Shown here one piece after another: positions 42,646-51,434 of a stretch of 64,000 nt of DNA. Position 1 is the first letter of the stretch. Each line of letters begins with the position of its first letter. The notes beneath the pieces were generated by a model, which worked only from the letters and a program-made list of their open reading frames with translations, had not been told where the DNA came from and ran no database searches. Position numbers and translations under genes: made by a program. Location of the stretch: the NCBI RefSeq assembly GCF_944324935.1, contig NZ_CALUYG010000002.1, forward strand, positions 1 through 64,000. Direction: 5' to 3'. The stretch is from an uncultured Desulfovibrio sp. (GTDB taxonomy: Bacteria > Desulfobacterota > Desulfovibrionia > Desulfovibrionales > Desulfovibrionaceae).

Positions 42646-44820
42646 TCAGCTGCGGGAGCGCACGTTCTCGGCCATGAGCTCCACGATATGGCTCACCTTG
42701 ACGGGAAGCCCCCTCTTCTCCGCGCCGCCGCGGATCTGCAGCACGCAGCCGGGGCAGTCGGTCACGAGGCGCGAAGCGCCGGTGGCCTGCACGTTGTTGA
42801 GTTTGTTTTCCAGCAGCTGGGCGGCCACTTCAGGGAATTTCATGGAGTAGCTGCCGCCGAAGCCGCAACAGACGTCCTCTTCCGCGCAGGGCACATATTC
42901 CGCGGCCTGGGCGATGAGATCGCGCGGGGCATCCGTGACGCCGCAGCCGCGGCAGAGGTGGCAGGGCGCGTGGAAAGTGACCTTTTCGCCGCTCTGGTTG
43001 AAGTCCTCGGCCGTCACGCCCAGCGTGTCATGCAAAAAGGCGCTGAACGGCTGGACGGACTGCACCAGCGTTTCGGCCTGATGCCGGTACGGCGAGCCTT
43101 CCAGAATCTCGGGATAGACGTTCTTGATGTGCGAGGCGCAGCTGGCGCAGAGGGTCACGATGGCGTCGTACTTCTTGTGGGCGAAAGCGTCCACGTTCTG
43201 CTGGGCAGCCTCGATGGCCGTGGCCCGCTGCCCCATGACGTCCAGCGGCAGACCGCAGCAGGTCTGCTCCAGCGGGAAGTCCACCTCCACATTGAACGCC
43301 GCCATGAGCTTGACGAAGGTTTCCAGCTGGTCGGGGAAGATGAAGTCTTGCGCGCAGCCGCTGAACAGTGCGATACGCATGCGCGGTTCGCGCAGCACGG
43401 GCTTGATGCGGGACCAGCGGTCGCGGAAGGATTCGGCGGCAATGGCGGGCAGGGCCTTGTACTGATGCTTGCCCAGGAAGATGGCGGGCAGGTGGCGCAG
43501 ATAGCTCACGTTGTCCTTGCCGGTCCCCGTGAACGGGCGCTGGGCGAAGCTCGCGAACTTGATGAGGTTATGGAACATCTTGCGGTTCTTCATCACCGAG
43601 GAGAGCAGCGCCATGGGCAGTCCGGCCCCGTCCTTCTCCACAAGACGGGCACGGATTTCCCGAATGAGGCGCGGCAGGTCGATGCCGCCGGCACAGACGT
43701 TCTTGCAGGCCTCGCAGCCGATACAGTTCTGGCTGAGGATCTTCGCCTTGTCCTGCCCGTGATAAAAATAGGTGAGGATGAGCCCGATGGCGCCGATGTA
43801 GACATAGCCCATGCGATGCCCGCCCACCAGACGGAAGACGGGGCAGACGTTGGCGCAGGCCCCGCAGCGCACGCAACGGAAGATCTGGGAGAAGAGGGGA
43901 TCCCTGGCGATCTCGGTACGCCCGTTGTCCAGGAAGACCACATGCATGATCTTCTTGCCGGTCGGGGAGGCCGCGCAGTCGCCCGCGCCGTCCATGAAGG
44001 TAACGTAGGAGGTCAGGCGCTGGGCCGTGGCGTTGCGGGGCAGCACCTGCAGGGCCGTCAGGGCCACATCCAGCGTGGGCACGAGCTTGTCCAGCCCGGC
44101 CAGCACCACGTGCACGCGCGGCAGGGTGGTGACCATTTCGGCATTGCCCTCGTTGGTGACGGTGCTCACGCTGCCGTTTTCGGCCACGGCGAAGTTACAG
44201 CCGCTCACGCCCATGTCCGCGCGCAGATACTTACGGCGCAGCTGCACGCGCGCCACCTTGACCAGCCGCTGCACATCCGTATCCTGCGGGTCGCCGGTGG
44301 CCCTGGCGAAGTCGTCGGCCACCTGCTGCCGGGAAAGGTGGATGGCGGGCATGACCATGTGCGAGGGGCCCTCATGGCGCAGCTGGATGATCCATTCGCC
44401 GAGGTCGGTCTCGTCCACCACGAGGCCGTCGGCTTCCAGGCGCTTGTTGAGGTGGATCTCCTCAGCGGTCATGGACTTGGACTTGATGACGTATTTGACG
44501 TCGTTTTCTCTGGCGATGCGGGCAATGATCTCGTTGGCGTCGGCGGCCGTGGCCGCCCGGTGCACGATGACGCCGCGCTTTTCCGCCTCGGCCCGGAACT
44601 GCGTATAGAGTTCCTCCATGTGCCGGCAGGCGTCATCCTTGGCGTCGGCGATCTGCCGGATAAGGCCGCGTTCGTCCACTTCCTTGAAGATGGCTTCACG
44701 GTTGGCGCGATAGGCCACGGCAAAGGTATCCAGGGTCCGGCGCAGGAACGTGTCCTCCAGCGCGCTGTCGATGTCCTTGTGATAGCCGGACACGCTGCCG
44801 AGTTTTTCGCTGTTAGACAT
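42646..44820 (-). CDS. L-lactate dehydrogenase Fe-S subunit, LutB-LutA fusion
   Basis: 724 residues. A LUD domain at the N-terminus (KSKSMTAEEIHLNKRLEADG, MGVSGCNFAVAENGS) is followed by two 4Fe-4S motifs (RCVRCGACANVCPV and NCIGCEACKNVCAGG). Two CCG domains come last: TCCGLPLDVMG, LCASCASH, CHLCRGCG, CCGFGGSYSMKFPE, DCPGC. This is LutB fused to a LutA-like part, as in other Desulfovibrio lactate clusters. ATG 44820 has GGAGG six bases upstream and overlaps lutC by eight bases. Confidence 0.9.
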   Translation of the reverse strand: MSNSEKLGSVSGYHKDIDSALEDTFLRRTLDTFAVAYRANREAIFKEVDERGLIRQIADAKDDACRHMEELYTQFRAEAEKRGVIVHRAATAADANEIIARIARENDVKYVIKSKSMTAEEIHLNKRLEADGLVVDETDLGEWIIQLRHEGPSHMVMPAIHLSRQQVADDFARATGDPQDTDVQRLVKVARVQLRRKYLRADMGVSGCNFAVAENGSVSTVTNEGNAEMVTTLPRVHVVLAGLDKLVPTLDVALTALQVLPRNATAQRLTSYVTFMDGAGDCAASPTGKKIMHVVFLDNGRTEIARDPLFSQIFRCVRCGACANVCPVFRLVGGHRMGYVYIGAIGLILTYFYHGQDKAKILSQNCIGCEACKNVCAGGIDLPRLIREIRARLVEKDGAGLPMALLSSVMKNRKMFHNLIKFASFAQRPFTGTGKDNVSYLRHLPAIFLGKHQYKALPAIAAESFRDRWSRIKPVLREPRMRIALFSGCAQDFIFPDQLETFVKLMAAFNVEVDFPLEQTCCGLPLDVMGQRATAIEAAQQNVDAFAHKKYDAIVTLCASCASHIKNVYPEILEGSPYRHQAETLVQSVQPFSAFLHDTLGVTAEDFNQSGEKVTFHAPCHLCRGCGVTDAPRDLIAQAAEYVPCAEEDVCCGFGGSYSMKFPEVAAQLLENKLNNVQATGASRLVTDCPGCVLQIRGGAEKRGLPVKVSHIVELMAENVRSRS

Positions 44821-45451
44821 GGGCATCCTCCAGAAGAACGATATGCAGTTCCAGCGGGCCGTGCACGCCGACGGCGCTGACGCGTTCGATGTCGGCGGTG
44901 CGGCTGGGCCCGGTGATGAGCGTGGTGTAGCTGCCGGGGCACTCGGCCATGCGCTCGCGCAGAGGGGCGGCGATGGACGGCAGGTCGGGATAGATGGCGT
45001 CGGCGCGCAGGATGAGGATGTGCGTCTCGCTGATCATGCCGGCAAGACGGGTATCCTCATTATCGCCCACGGCCAGGCATGTGCCGCTGGCGGCCACGCC
45101 CAGACGGGCCGTGGTCAGGCCCACGTCGATGCCGGCCAGATGCTTCCGCAGGCCTTCCCGGAGGCAGGCGAAGCCCTGCGCGGCGCAGGCCTCGGCCAGC
45201 GCGGCAAAGTCCGCGTCCGCCAGATCGGGCGCGGCAAGGATCTTCTGCACGCGGGTGGGCACTTTATTGGGGCCGGCGGGGCCTTTTTCCACGTCTTCAT
45301 CGGCCAGCAGCTCACAGGGAGCCTTGCGGGCGCAGACATCCACGGCGTATTGCAGGGCGGCGGCCATGTTGGGCAGGCGCTGCACCTGGGCGGCGACGGA
45401 TTCCGCGCGGGCAATGAAGAGATCGACAAGTTCCTGGTTCACAGGGGCCAT
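44813..45451 (-). CDS. lutC: lactate utilisation protein LutC
   Basis: 212 residues, one LUD domain. GLTTARLGVAASGTCLAVGDNEDTRLAGMIS and ITGPSRTADIERVSAVGVHGP are LutC/YkgG signatures. It is the third component of the LutABC L-lactate oxidase. Overlaps the fused subunit and follows the Fe-S D-lactate subunit by 17 bases. Confidence 0.93.
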   Translation of the reverse strand: MAPVNQELVDLFIARAESVAAQVQRLPNMAAALQYAVDVCARKAPCELLADEDVEKGPAGPNKVPTRVQKILAAPDLADADFAALAEACAAQGFACLREGLRKHLAGIDVGLTTARLGVAASGTCLAVGDNEDTRLAGMISETHILILRADAIYPDLPSIAAPLRERMAECPGSYTTLITGPSRTADIERVSAVGVHGPLELHIVLLEDAHV

Positions 45452-45468
45452 GAGTCACTCCTTTGAAA

Positions 45469-46782
45469 CTATGCCGGGGCCTTGCCGTCCAGCCCCAGAT
45501 GCTGTGCGTACAGCTGGACGGGATGGCGGACGACCACGGCGTCGTGATTTTGCGAAAGGACATCTTCCAGCTGCATCATGCAGGCTGGACAGGCGGCGGC
45601 CGCCACGGCGGCGCCGGTCTCCACGATGTTGTCCCGTTTGCGCTGACCGATGCGCAGGGAGAGGTCGTAATGGGTCAGATTGAAGGAGCCGCCGCAGCCG
45701 CAGCAGCGGTCGGCCTCGTCCATCTCCACCAGACGGCAGGGGGAGGACGCCCTGATGAGCGTGCGGGGCTGGCTGCGGATCCCCAGCCCCTTGGAGAGGT
45801 GGCAGGAATCGTGGTAGGTGACGGCCAGCGTGCCCTCGTCGCTTTCCGGCAGGGCCGCCACCTTGAGCACATCCACCAGAAAGGCGGTGATGTCCAGCGT
45901 CTTTTCGGCCAGGCGGGCGGCGGCGTCGCGCTCCAGCGTGCCGAGGCGCTGGGCATAGTGCGGCCAGAGGGAATGGATGGTCTTGGTGCAGGTGGGGCAG
46001 GGCGTGACGAGGTAGTCGAAATCGCCGCGCAAAATGGGCAGATTGACGGCGATCTGGCGCAGCATGCCCGTGGCGTCGCCCGAGGCCAGCGCGGGCATGC
46101 CGCAGCAGGCCAGCCCCTCCGGCAGGAAGACGGCCACCTTGTGATGGCGCAGCACGGCAAGGCAGGCCTGCGCCATGTCCACATAGAGCTTGTCCCCCAT
46201 GCAGCCGGGATAGAAGGCCACCTTGAGGCCGCCTTCCGGGCGGGGCTCGTCCAGCGGGCCCGTGAGGGAGGTCAGGGAGCGGGGAGCAAGCGGGCGGATA
46301 TGCCGTTTGCCCAGCAGAAAGGAGAGCATGGGCGCGCAGGCCGTCTCCTGTGCATCGTGGTTGCGGCGCAGCATGAGGCGTTGCAGGGGAGCGCCCACGC
46401 GCACGCTCAGGTTGAACAGTTCCGGCCGGGGCAGCAGGAAACGGAAGATCATCTTTTTCAGAGGCGGCAGACCGAGATAGGTGTTGACCACCTCGCGCGC
46501 TTCAAAAAAGATCTCCGTGATCTTCACGCCCGACGGACAGGCCGCCTCGCAGGAGCCGCAGAGCAGGCAGCGGTCGAGCTTGCCCGCCACGGCCTGCGGA
46601 TCGCAGATGAGCTCGTGGGCCAGGTTGCTCACCAGCGCCAGTTTGCCGCGGGCCACATCGGCTTCTTTCATGGTGGCCCCGAACATGGGGCAGACGCTCT
46701 GGCAAAGGCCGCAGCGCATACAGGCCGCCAGCCGGTCATCCAGCGCCATGAGACGCCGGGCAAGGGAATGCAGATCGCTCAT
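45469..46782 (-). CDS. glcF: D-lactate/glycolate dehydrogenase Fe-S subunit
   Basis: 437 residues. Two 4Fe-4S motifs at the N-terminus (CMRCGLCQSVCP and CLLCGSCEAACPSG) are followed by two CCG domains (FYPGC, CCGMPALASG, PCPTC and SCHLSKG, CCGCGGSFN, ACPACMMQ). It takes electrons from the FAD subunit encoded just upstream (46793). Members of this family act on glycolate or D-lactate; the LutC and lactate permease context points to D-lactate. Confidence 0.92.
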   Translation of the reverse strand: MSDLHSLARRLMALDDRLAACMRCGLCQSVCPMFGATMKEADVARGKLALVSNLAHELICDPQAVAGKLDRCLLCGSCEAACPSGVKITEIFFEAREVVNTYLGLPPLKKMIFRFLLPRPELFNLSVRVGAPLQRLMLRRNHDAQETACAPMLSFLLGKRHIRPLAPRSLTSLTGPLDEPRPEGGLKVAFYPGCMGDKLYVDMAQACLAVLRHHKVAVFLPEGLACCGMPALASGDATGMLRQIAVNLPILRGDFDYLVTPCPTCTKTIHSLWPHYAQRLGTLERDAAARLAEKTLDITAFLVDVLKVAALPESDEGTLAVTYHDSCHLSKGLGIRSQPRTLIRASSPCRLVEMDEADRCCGCGGSFNLTHYDLSLRIGQRKRDNIVETGAAVAAAACPACMMQLEDVLSQNHDAVVVRHPVQLYAQHLGLDGKAPA

Positions 46783-46792
46783 CGCGGCCCCC

Positions 46793-48181
46793 CTAACGGA
46801 TGCTCACCAGCTTGGTGGGATTGAGCAGCCCCTTGGGATCAAGGGCGCGCCGCAGCCGCTGCGAGAAGAGGATGGTGCCGCGGGAGGTCTCCTTTTCCAT
46901 CCACCTGGCCTTGGCCGTGCCGATGCCGTGCTCGCCGGACAGCGTGCCGTGCAGGCTGATGGCCGTCTCGAACATCTCGTCGATGGCCGCCTCCACCCGG
47001 GCGAACTCGTCGGCATCGCGCTTGTCGCAAAGGAAGGTGGGATGCAGGTTGCCGTCGCCGGCGTGACCGAACGTGCCGACCTCCACACGATGTTTGGCGG
47101 CGATGTCGGTAACGGCCTTCATCATGGCCGGGATCTGCGAGCGGGGCACGGTGGCGTCTTCCAGGATGGTGGTGGGGCGGGCGCGGGCCAGCACCGGCAG
47201 GGCCATACGCCGCGCTTCCCAGAGTTTTGTCTTTTCGGCGGCGTCGCGCGCCACATGTACGGCCGTGGCGCCGGTGGTCTTGAGCACGCGCTCCACGGCC
47301 TCGGCATCGTCGGCCACCTGGGCCGGATGCCCGTCCACCTCGATGAGCAGGATGGCGGCCGCATCACGCGGCAGGCCGGCATGAGTGAAGTCGTCCACGC
47401 GCACGATGGTGTTGTTGTCCAGGAATTCCAGCGTACAGGGGACCACATGGGCGGCGATGATGCCGGCCACGGCTTCGGCGGCCTTCTGCATGTCGTCAAA
47501 GACGGCCATGAGGGCCTTGGAGGCCTTGGGCGGCGGCACGAGCTTGAGGATGGCCTGGGAGATGACGCCAAGCGTGCCCTCGCTCTGGGTGAGCATGCCC
47601 GCCAGATTGTAGCCGGTGACGCATTTGACGGTGCGCGAACCGCTCTTGACCACTTCGCCGGTGGCGTCGAAAAACTCCACGCCCATGACGTAATCCTTGG
47701 TGACGCCGTACTTGAGGCCGCGCAGGCCGCCCGCGTTCTCCGCGATGTTGCCGCCGATGGTGGAGACGGACTGCGAGCCCGGGTCCGGCGGATAGAACAG
47801 CCGGCGCTTTTCCACGGCCGCGGCGAATTGCGCCGTGATGACGCCGGGTTCCACCACGGCGTAGAGGTCGTTCTCGTTGATCTCCAGGATGCGGTTGAGG
47901 CCGTTGGTCAGGATGACCACCGTATCCGGCACGTCGGGGATGACGCCGCCGGACAGGTTGGTCCCCGCGCCGCGCACGGTCATGGGGATGCCGTTGTCGT
48001 ACAGTTTTTTGACGCACTGGCCAAGCTGTTCGGTGGTGGTGGGGCGCACCACCAGCGTGGGCACGACAGGCGCGAGCACCGCGGAGTCATAGGAATAGCT
48101 CTGCCGGTCGGCCTCGGAGCTGAACACGTTCTCGGGGCCGAGCAGGGCCTCGAAATCCTTGATGAGAGCATTGTTTGCCAT
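46793..48181 (-). CDS. glcD: FAD-linked D-lactate dehydrogenase (GlcD-type)
   Basis: 462 residues of the VAO/PCMH flavoprotein family. PTTTEQLGQCVKKL, the FAD-binding RGAGTNLSGGV, STIGGNIAENAGGLRGLKYG and the C-terminal substrate motif GHAGDGNLHP with SGEHGIGTAKARWM. ATG 48181 follows GAGGG; the longer in-frame reading to 48226 lacks a ribosome site. First gene of the operon glcD-glcF-lutC-lutBA. Confidence 0.93.
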   Translation of the reverse strand: MANNALIKDFEALLGPENVFSSEADRQSYSYDSAVLAPVVPTLVVRPTTTEQLGQCVKKLYDNGIPMTVRGAGTNLSGGVIPDVPDTVVILTNGLNRILEINENDLYAVVEPGVITAQFAAAVEKRRLFYPPDPGSQSVSTIGGNIAENAGGLRGLKYGVTKDYVMGVEFFDATGEVVKSGSRTVKCVTGYNLAGMLTQSEGTLGVISQAILKLVPPPKASKALMAVFDDMQKAAEAVAGIIAAHVVPCTLEFLDNNTIVRVDDFTHAGLPRDAAAILLIEVDGHPAQVADDAEAVERVLKTTGATAVHVARDAAEKTKLWEARRMALPVLARARPTTILEDATVPRSQIPAMMKAVTDIAAKHRVEVGTFGHAGDGNLHPTFLCDKRDADEFARVEAAIDEMFETAISLHGTLSGEHGIGTAKARWMEKETSRGTILFSQRLRRALDPKGLLNPTKLVSIR

Positions 48182-48256
48182 GAAAGAACCCTCAAGACCC
48201 GCCGTGAAGTTACACCTTGTTACCAAATGACGGCGAGCCAGTGAAAAATGATGACT

Positions 48257-48285
48257 ATCTTACGTGAGAGGCACTGCCCTGTAAA
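48257..48285 (-). promoter_or_regulatory. sigma70 promoter of the lactate dehydrogenase operon
   Basis: On the minus strand: TTTACA, exact 17-base spacer, TAAGAT. The leader just downstream contains two GTAAC words (GGTAACAAGGTGTAAC), a possible operator. No sigma54 element is visible here. Confidence 0.6.
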
Positions 48286-48342
48286 GTCCGGGCCGAAACG
48301 AGGCCGGTATGATGTCTTGCGCAGACTGTCCCGATCCGGGGA

Positions 48343-48822
48343 TCATGCTGGCGCGCCCTCTCCCTGTCCGTCGGCCAGCGCACAGATGAAGGCAAAGGCC
48401 TCCGGGCTGACCGGCTGCACGGACAGGCGGCTGCCCCGGCGCATGAGCTCCATGCCCGCCAGTTCCGGGAAGGCGGCCAGCTCCTTGCGGCGCAGCGGAT
48501 GGGGGAAGGCCCTTTCCAGCTGGACGTCCACCATTTCCCAGATGGGCTTTTCCGGCGTGGCGCGGGGGTCGAAATGGCTGTTTTCCGGGTCCTGCGCCGT
48601 ATGGTCGGGGTAGGCTTCCCGCACCACGCGCACCAGGCCGACGATGGCCGGGTCCGCGCCGCTGTGGTAGAAGAAGCCGCGATCGCCCACCCGCATGGAC
48701 TTCATGAAGTTACGAGCCTGATAGTTGCGTACGCCGTCCCAGGAGGTCGTCTGTTGCGGCGCGCCGGCCAGATCCTGCCACGAAAAGCACTCCGGTTCGG
48801 ATTTGAACAGCCAGTGTCGCAT
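48343..48822 (-). CDS. EVE-domain protein
   Basis: 159 residues, the whole protein being one EVE (PUA-like) domain: HWLFKSEPECFSWQDL, TSWDGVRNYQARNFMKSMRVGDRGFFYHS and RAFPHPLRRKELAAFPELAGMELMRRGSRLSVQPVS. The family binds modified bases in DNA or RNA through an aromatic cage. ATG 48822 follows GAGGGGG; an upstream ATG at 48846 is less likely. Its link to the lactate genes is unclear. Confidence 0.92.
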   Translation of the reverse strand: MRHWLFKSEPECFSWQDLAGAPQQTTSWDGVRNYQARNFMKSMRVGDRGFFYHSGADPAIVGLVRVVREAYPDHTAQDPENSHFDPRATPEKPIWEMVDVQLERAFPHPLRRKELAAFPELAGMELMRRGSRLSVQPVSPEAFAFICALADGQGEGAPA

Positions 48823-48966
48823 CAAGGCGTCCCCCTCTGTAGGCACGCCGGCAGACCGCCCGCCGGCGATGGTGGATGATGATATGAAACCATGCGGGCA
48901 AGGCCCCCGTCATGTCAAGAAGGCAGGGCGGAAAGAAGAGGCGCTCAATCTTTTTTTCTTATCTTG

Positions 48967-48996
48967 TTGACGCATATGGGGCGGATAAGATATTAT
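48967..48996 (+). promoter_or_regulatory. sigma70 promoter of lctP
   Basis: TTGACG, 18-base spacer, TATTAT. The -10 lies inside the palindrome at 48983-48998. Confidence 0.6.
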
Positions 48997-49015
48997 CCTG
49001 AAAATATCCTGAAAA
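48983..49015 (+). promoter_or_regulatory. operator-like palindrome and tandem 11-mers before lctP
   Basis: Palindrome GGATAA-GATA-TTATCC (48983-48998) overlaps the -10 element. Two perfect back-to-back copies of TATCCTGAAAA (48994-49004 and 49005-49015) follow across the likely start site. The position suits a repressor or activator of lactate uptake; the protein is unknown. Confidence 0.5.
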
Positions 49016-49096
49016 AGGACAGTCCCTTCCCTTCCTCGGCATGGCGGATGGAGGGGAGGGGGCAAGGATGAACTTCTAACGTGTCTGGAGAGGCAT

Positions 49097-50737
49097 ATGG
49101 CTTGGACTCAGGTGTACGATCCCGCCGGGGGTGCGTTGCTGTCCGCGCTGTGCGCGGCCGTTCCGCTCATTGCGCTTTTTTACATGCTGGCCGTGCGCCG
49201 CGCCAAAGGACATCATGCCGCCGGTGCGGGCGTGGTGCTTTCCTTCGCGCTGGCCGTGCTTGTCTGGGGGATGCCGGCCTCCACGGCATTCAGCTCCTTT
49301 TTGTATGGGGCGGCCTTCGGCCTGTTCCCCATCGTGTGGATCGTGGTTACGGCGGTCTGGGTCTACAACATGACCGTCGAGTCCGGCGAGTTCGAATACA
49401 TCAAGCAGTCCCTGGCGCGCCTGACCGATGACCGCCGCCTCCAGGCCATCTTCATCGCCTTTGCCTTCGGCTCCTTCATCGAGGGGACGGCTGGCTTCGG
49501 CACGCCCGTGGCCATCACCGCCGCCATGCTGGTGGGGCTGGGCTTCAAGCCGCTCTACGCCGCCGGCATCTGTCTCATCGCCAATACCGCGCCCGTGGCC
49601 TTCGGGGCCATCGGCGTGCCGATCATCGTGGCCGGACAGGTCTCGGGCTTCTCCGATCTGCACATCAGCGCCATCGTGGGACGCCAGCTGCCGTTCCTGT
49701 CGGTCATCGTGCCGCTCTGGCTCTGCGTGGTCATGTGCGGCTTCAAGCGTTCGATGGAAGTGCTGCCCGCCATCATTGTTTCCGGCGTCTGCTTTGCCGG
49801 ATCGCAGTTCCTGTTCTCCAACTTCCACGGCCCGACCCTGCCGGACATCATGTCCGCCATCATCGCCATCATCGGCCTCGTGCTGCTGCTGCGCGTCTGG
49901 AAGCCGGCGCGCATCTTCCGCTTTGAAGGCGAGGCCGAAGCCGTCCTCGAGGGTGAGGCTCCCCGTTTCGGCGTGGTGCTGCGCGCCTGGGGGCCCTACA
50001 TCATCCTGGCCGTGATGGTCTTTTTCTGGGGCCTGCCGCAGTTCAAGAATCTTCTCAACGCCATCCCCGGTTCGGTCATCACGTTCAGCTGGCCCGGCCT
50101 TGATGGTCTGGTGATGAAGGCCGCTCCCATCCTGCCCGAAGGCAAGGACCCGGTGTATCCGGCGGTCTTCACCCTCAACTGGCTCTCCGCGGGCGGCACG
50201 GCCATCCTCATTGCCGGCTTCCTGTCGGTGCCGCTCATGCCCGGCTACAGTTTCGGCCGCGCCGTGAGCTGTTTCTTCCGTACCATCGTGCAGCTGCGCT
50301 TCCCCATCCTGACCATCGCCATGATCCTGGGGCTGGCCTACCTCATGAACTACTCCGGCATGAGCTCCACGCTGGGCATCGCCTTCACCCTGACCGGCAG
50401 CATCTTCCCCCTCTTTGCGCCGCTGCTGGGCTGGCTCGGCGTGTTCCTGACCGGTTCGGACACCTCGTCCAACGCGCTGTTCTGCGGCATGCAGCGCTCC
50501 ACCGCCGAAGTGGTGGGCATGCCGCCCGAACTGGCCGTGGCCGCCAACTCTTCCGGCGGCGTGACCGGCAAGATGATCTCGCCCCAGTCCATCAGCGTGG
50601 CCACCGCCGCCACCAGCATGGTGGGACAGGAAGGCGACCTCTTCCGCTTCGCCCTGCCGCACAGTATCGCCATGACGGCGTGCATCTGCGTGCTGACCTG
50701 GCTGCAGGCCACCGTACTGAGCTGGATGCTGCCGTAA
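49097..50737 (+). CDS. lctP: L-lactate permease
   Basis: 546 residues, 12-14 helices, LctP family. GSFIEGTAGFGTPVAITAAMLVGLGF and GSDTSSNALFCGMQ...VVGMPPELAVAANSSGGVTGKMISPQSI are the defining motifs. ATG 49097 follows GGAGAGG. It is divergent from the EVE gene and the lactate dehydrogenases; it brings lactate in for both enzymes. A terminator follows. Confidence 0.95.
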   Translation: MAWTQVYDPAGGALLSALCAAVPLIALFYMLAVRRAKGHHAAGAGVVLSFALAVLVWGMPASTAFSSFLYGAAFGLFPIVWIVVTAVWVYNMTVESGEFEYIKQSLARLTDDRRLQAIFIAFAFGSFIEGTAGFGTPVAITAAMLVGLGFKPLYAAGICLIANTAPVAFGAIGVPIIVAGQVSGFSDLHISAIVGRQLPFLSVIVPLWLCVVMCGFKRSMEVLPAIIVSGVCFAGSQFLFSNFHGPTLPDIMSAIIAIIGLVLLLRVWKPARIFRFEGEAEAVLEGEAPRFGVVLRAWGPYIILAVMVFFWGLPQFKNLLNAIPGSVITFSWPGLDGLVMKAAPILPEGKDPVYPAVFTLNWLSAGGTAILIAGFLSVPLMPGYSFGRAVSCFFRTIVQLRFPILTIAMILGLAYLMNYSGMSSTLGIAFTLTGSIFPLFAPLLGWLGVFLTGSDTSSNALFCGMQRSTAEVVGMPPELAVAANSSGGVTGKMISPQSISVATAATSMVGQEGDLFRFALPHSIAMTACICVLTWLQATVLSWMLP

Positions 50738-50847
50738 GCTTCGCGCGAAGAGGGTTTGTCGGGACATCTGTCAAACCGATTGCGGCGTGAGCGGAGCCCC
50801 TCTTCACGCGGATGACTCGGCGAGAGATGTTCGGACTCCTTTTCTGA

Positions 50848-50884
50848 GGGGGCGGTTCGCAAGGACCGCCCCCCGCCGCTTTTT
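50848..50884 (+). terminator. intrinsic terminator of lctP
   Basis: GGGGGCGGT / ACCGCCCCC with an eight-base loop, then CGCCGC and five T. The six bases before the T run weaken it slightly. Confidence 0.7.
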
Positions 50885-51238
50885 CCCTGGTCAGCCTGCA
50901 CGATCCCCCCCAGCGGCAAGCGTCCGTCCCGGCGGGGCGTCACCCCGTCGCGCAGATTCTTTCCTTCCAGGTCCTCCATTTTCCCCCAGCGCCCTCTTGT
51001 GAGGAATGAGTCAGGGACTCGAGGCAAGTCCGCCTTCGAGGTGCGCGCTGCGGCTCGACACTCCATCATCGGTCGGGATGCGTCAGACTGTGGGCATGGT
51101 CAGCAATGAGCCGTTCCCGCAAGCTCTCATCTTTTTTGCGCTCGCATGACAGATTAATAGGTTTAATCGATGAATTATTGTTGCTATTTTATATGGGTTG
51201 AATTTTAAAAATATATCACTCTTGAAAGCGGAATATAC
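50885..51238. other. intergenic region without a gene
   Basis: GC-rich to about 51110, then sharply AT-rich to 51434. I see no convincing gene. A cluster of TTAAT words (51150-51175) stands just upstream of the serine promoter and may be a regulator site. Confidence 0.4.
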
Positions 51239-51267
51239 TTGCATGAATTTTCGTTATATGTTATAAA
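51239..51267 (+). promoter_or_regulatory. sigma70 promoter of the serine operon
   Basis: TTGCAT, exact 17-base spacer, TATAAA. It implies a leader of about 160 bases before the transporter; other AT-rich matches closer to the gene are possible. Confidence 0.5.
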
Positions 51268-51434
51268 AAATGATGCTACGGCATCCGTTTGTCAGTTTTA
51301 TGACGAGATTGCTGCCCGCGAGGATTTGTCTTGCCATATCGTATATTCTCATATAAGGAAGTAGCGTCATCAATATACAGCGCTCAAATTTGTTGGGATG
51401 CACTTTGTCAATCTTGTAACAGGAGGGTACTGCA

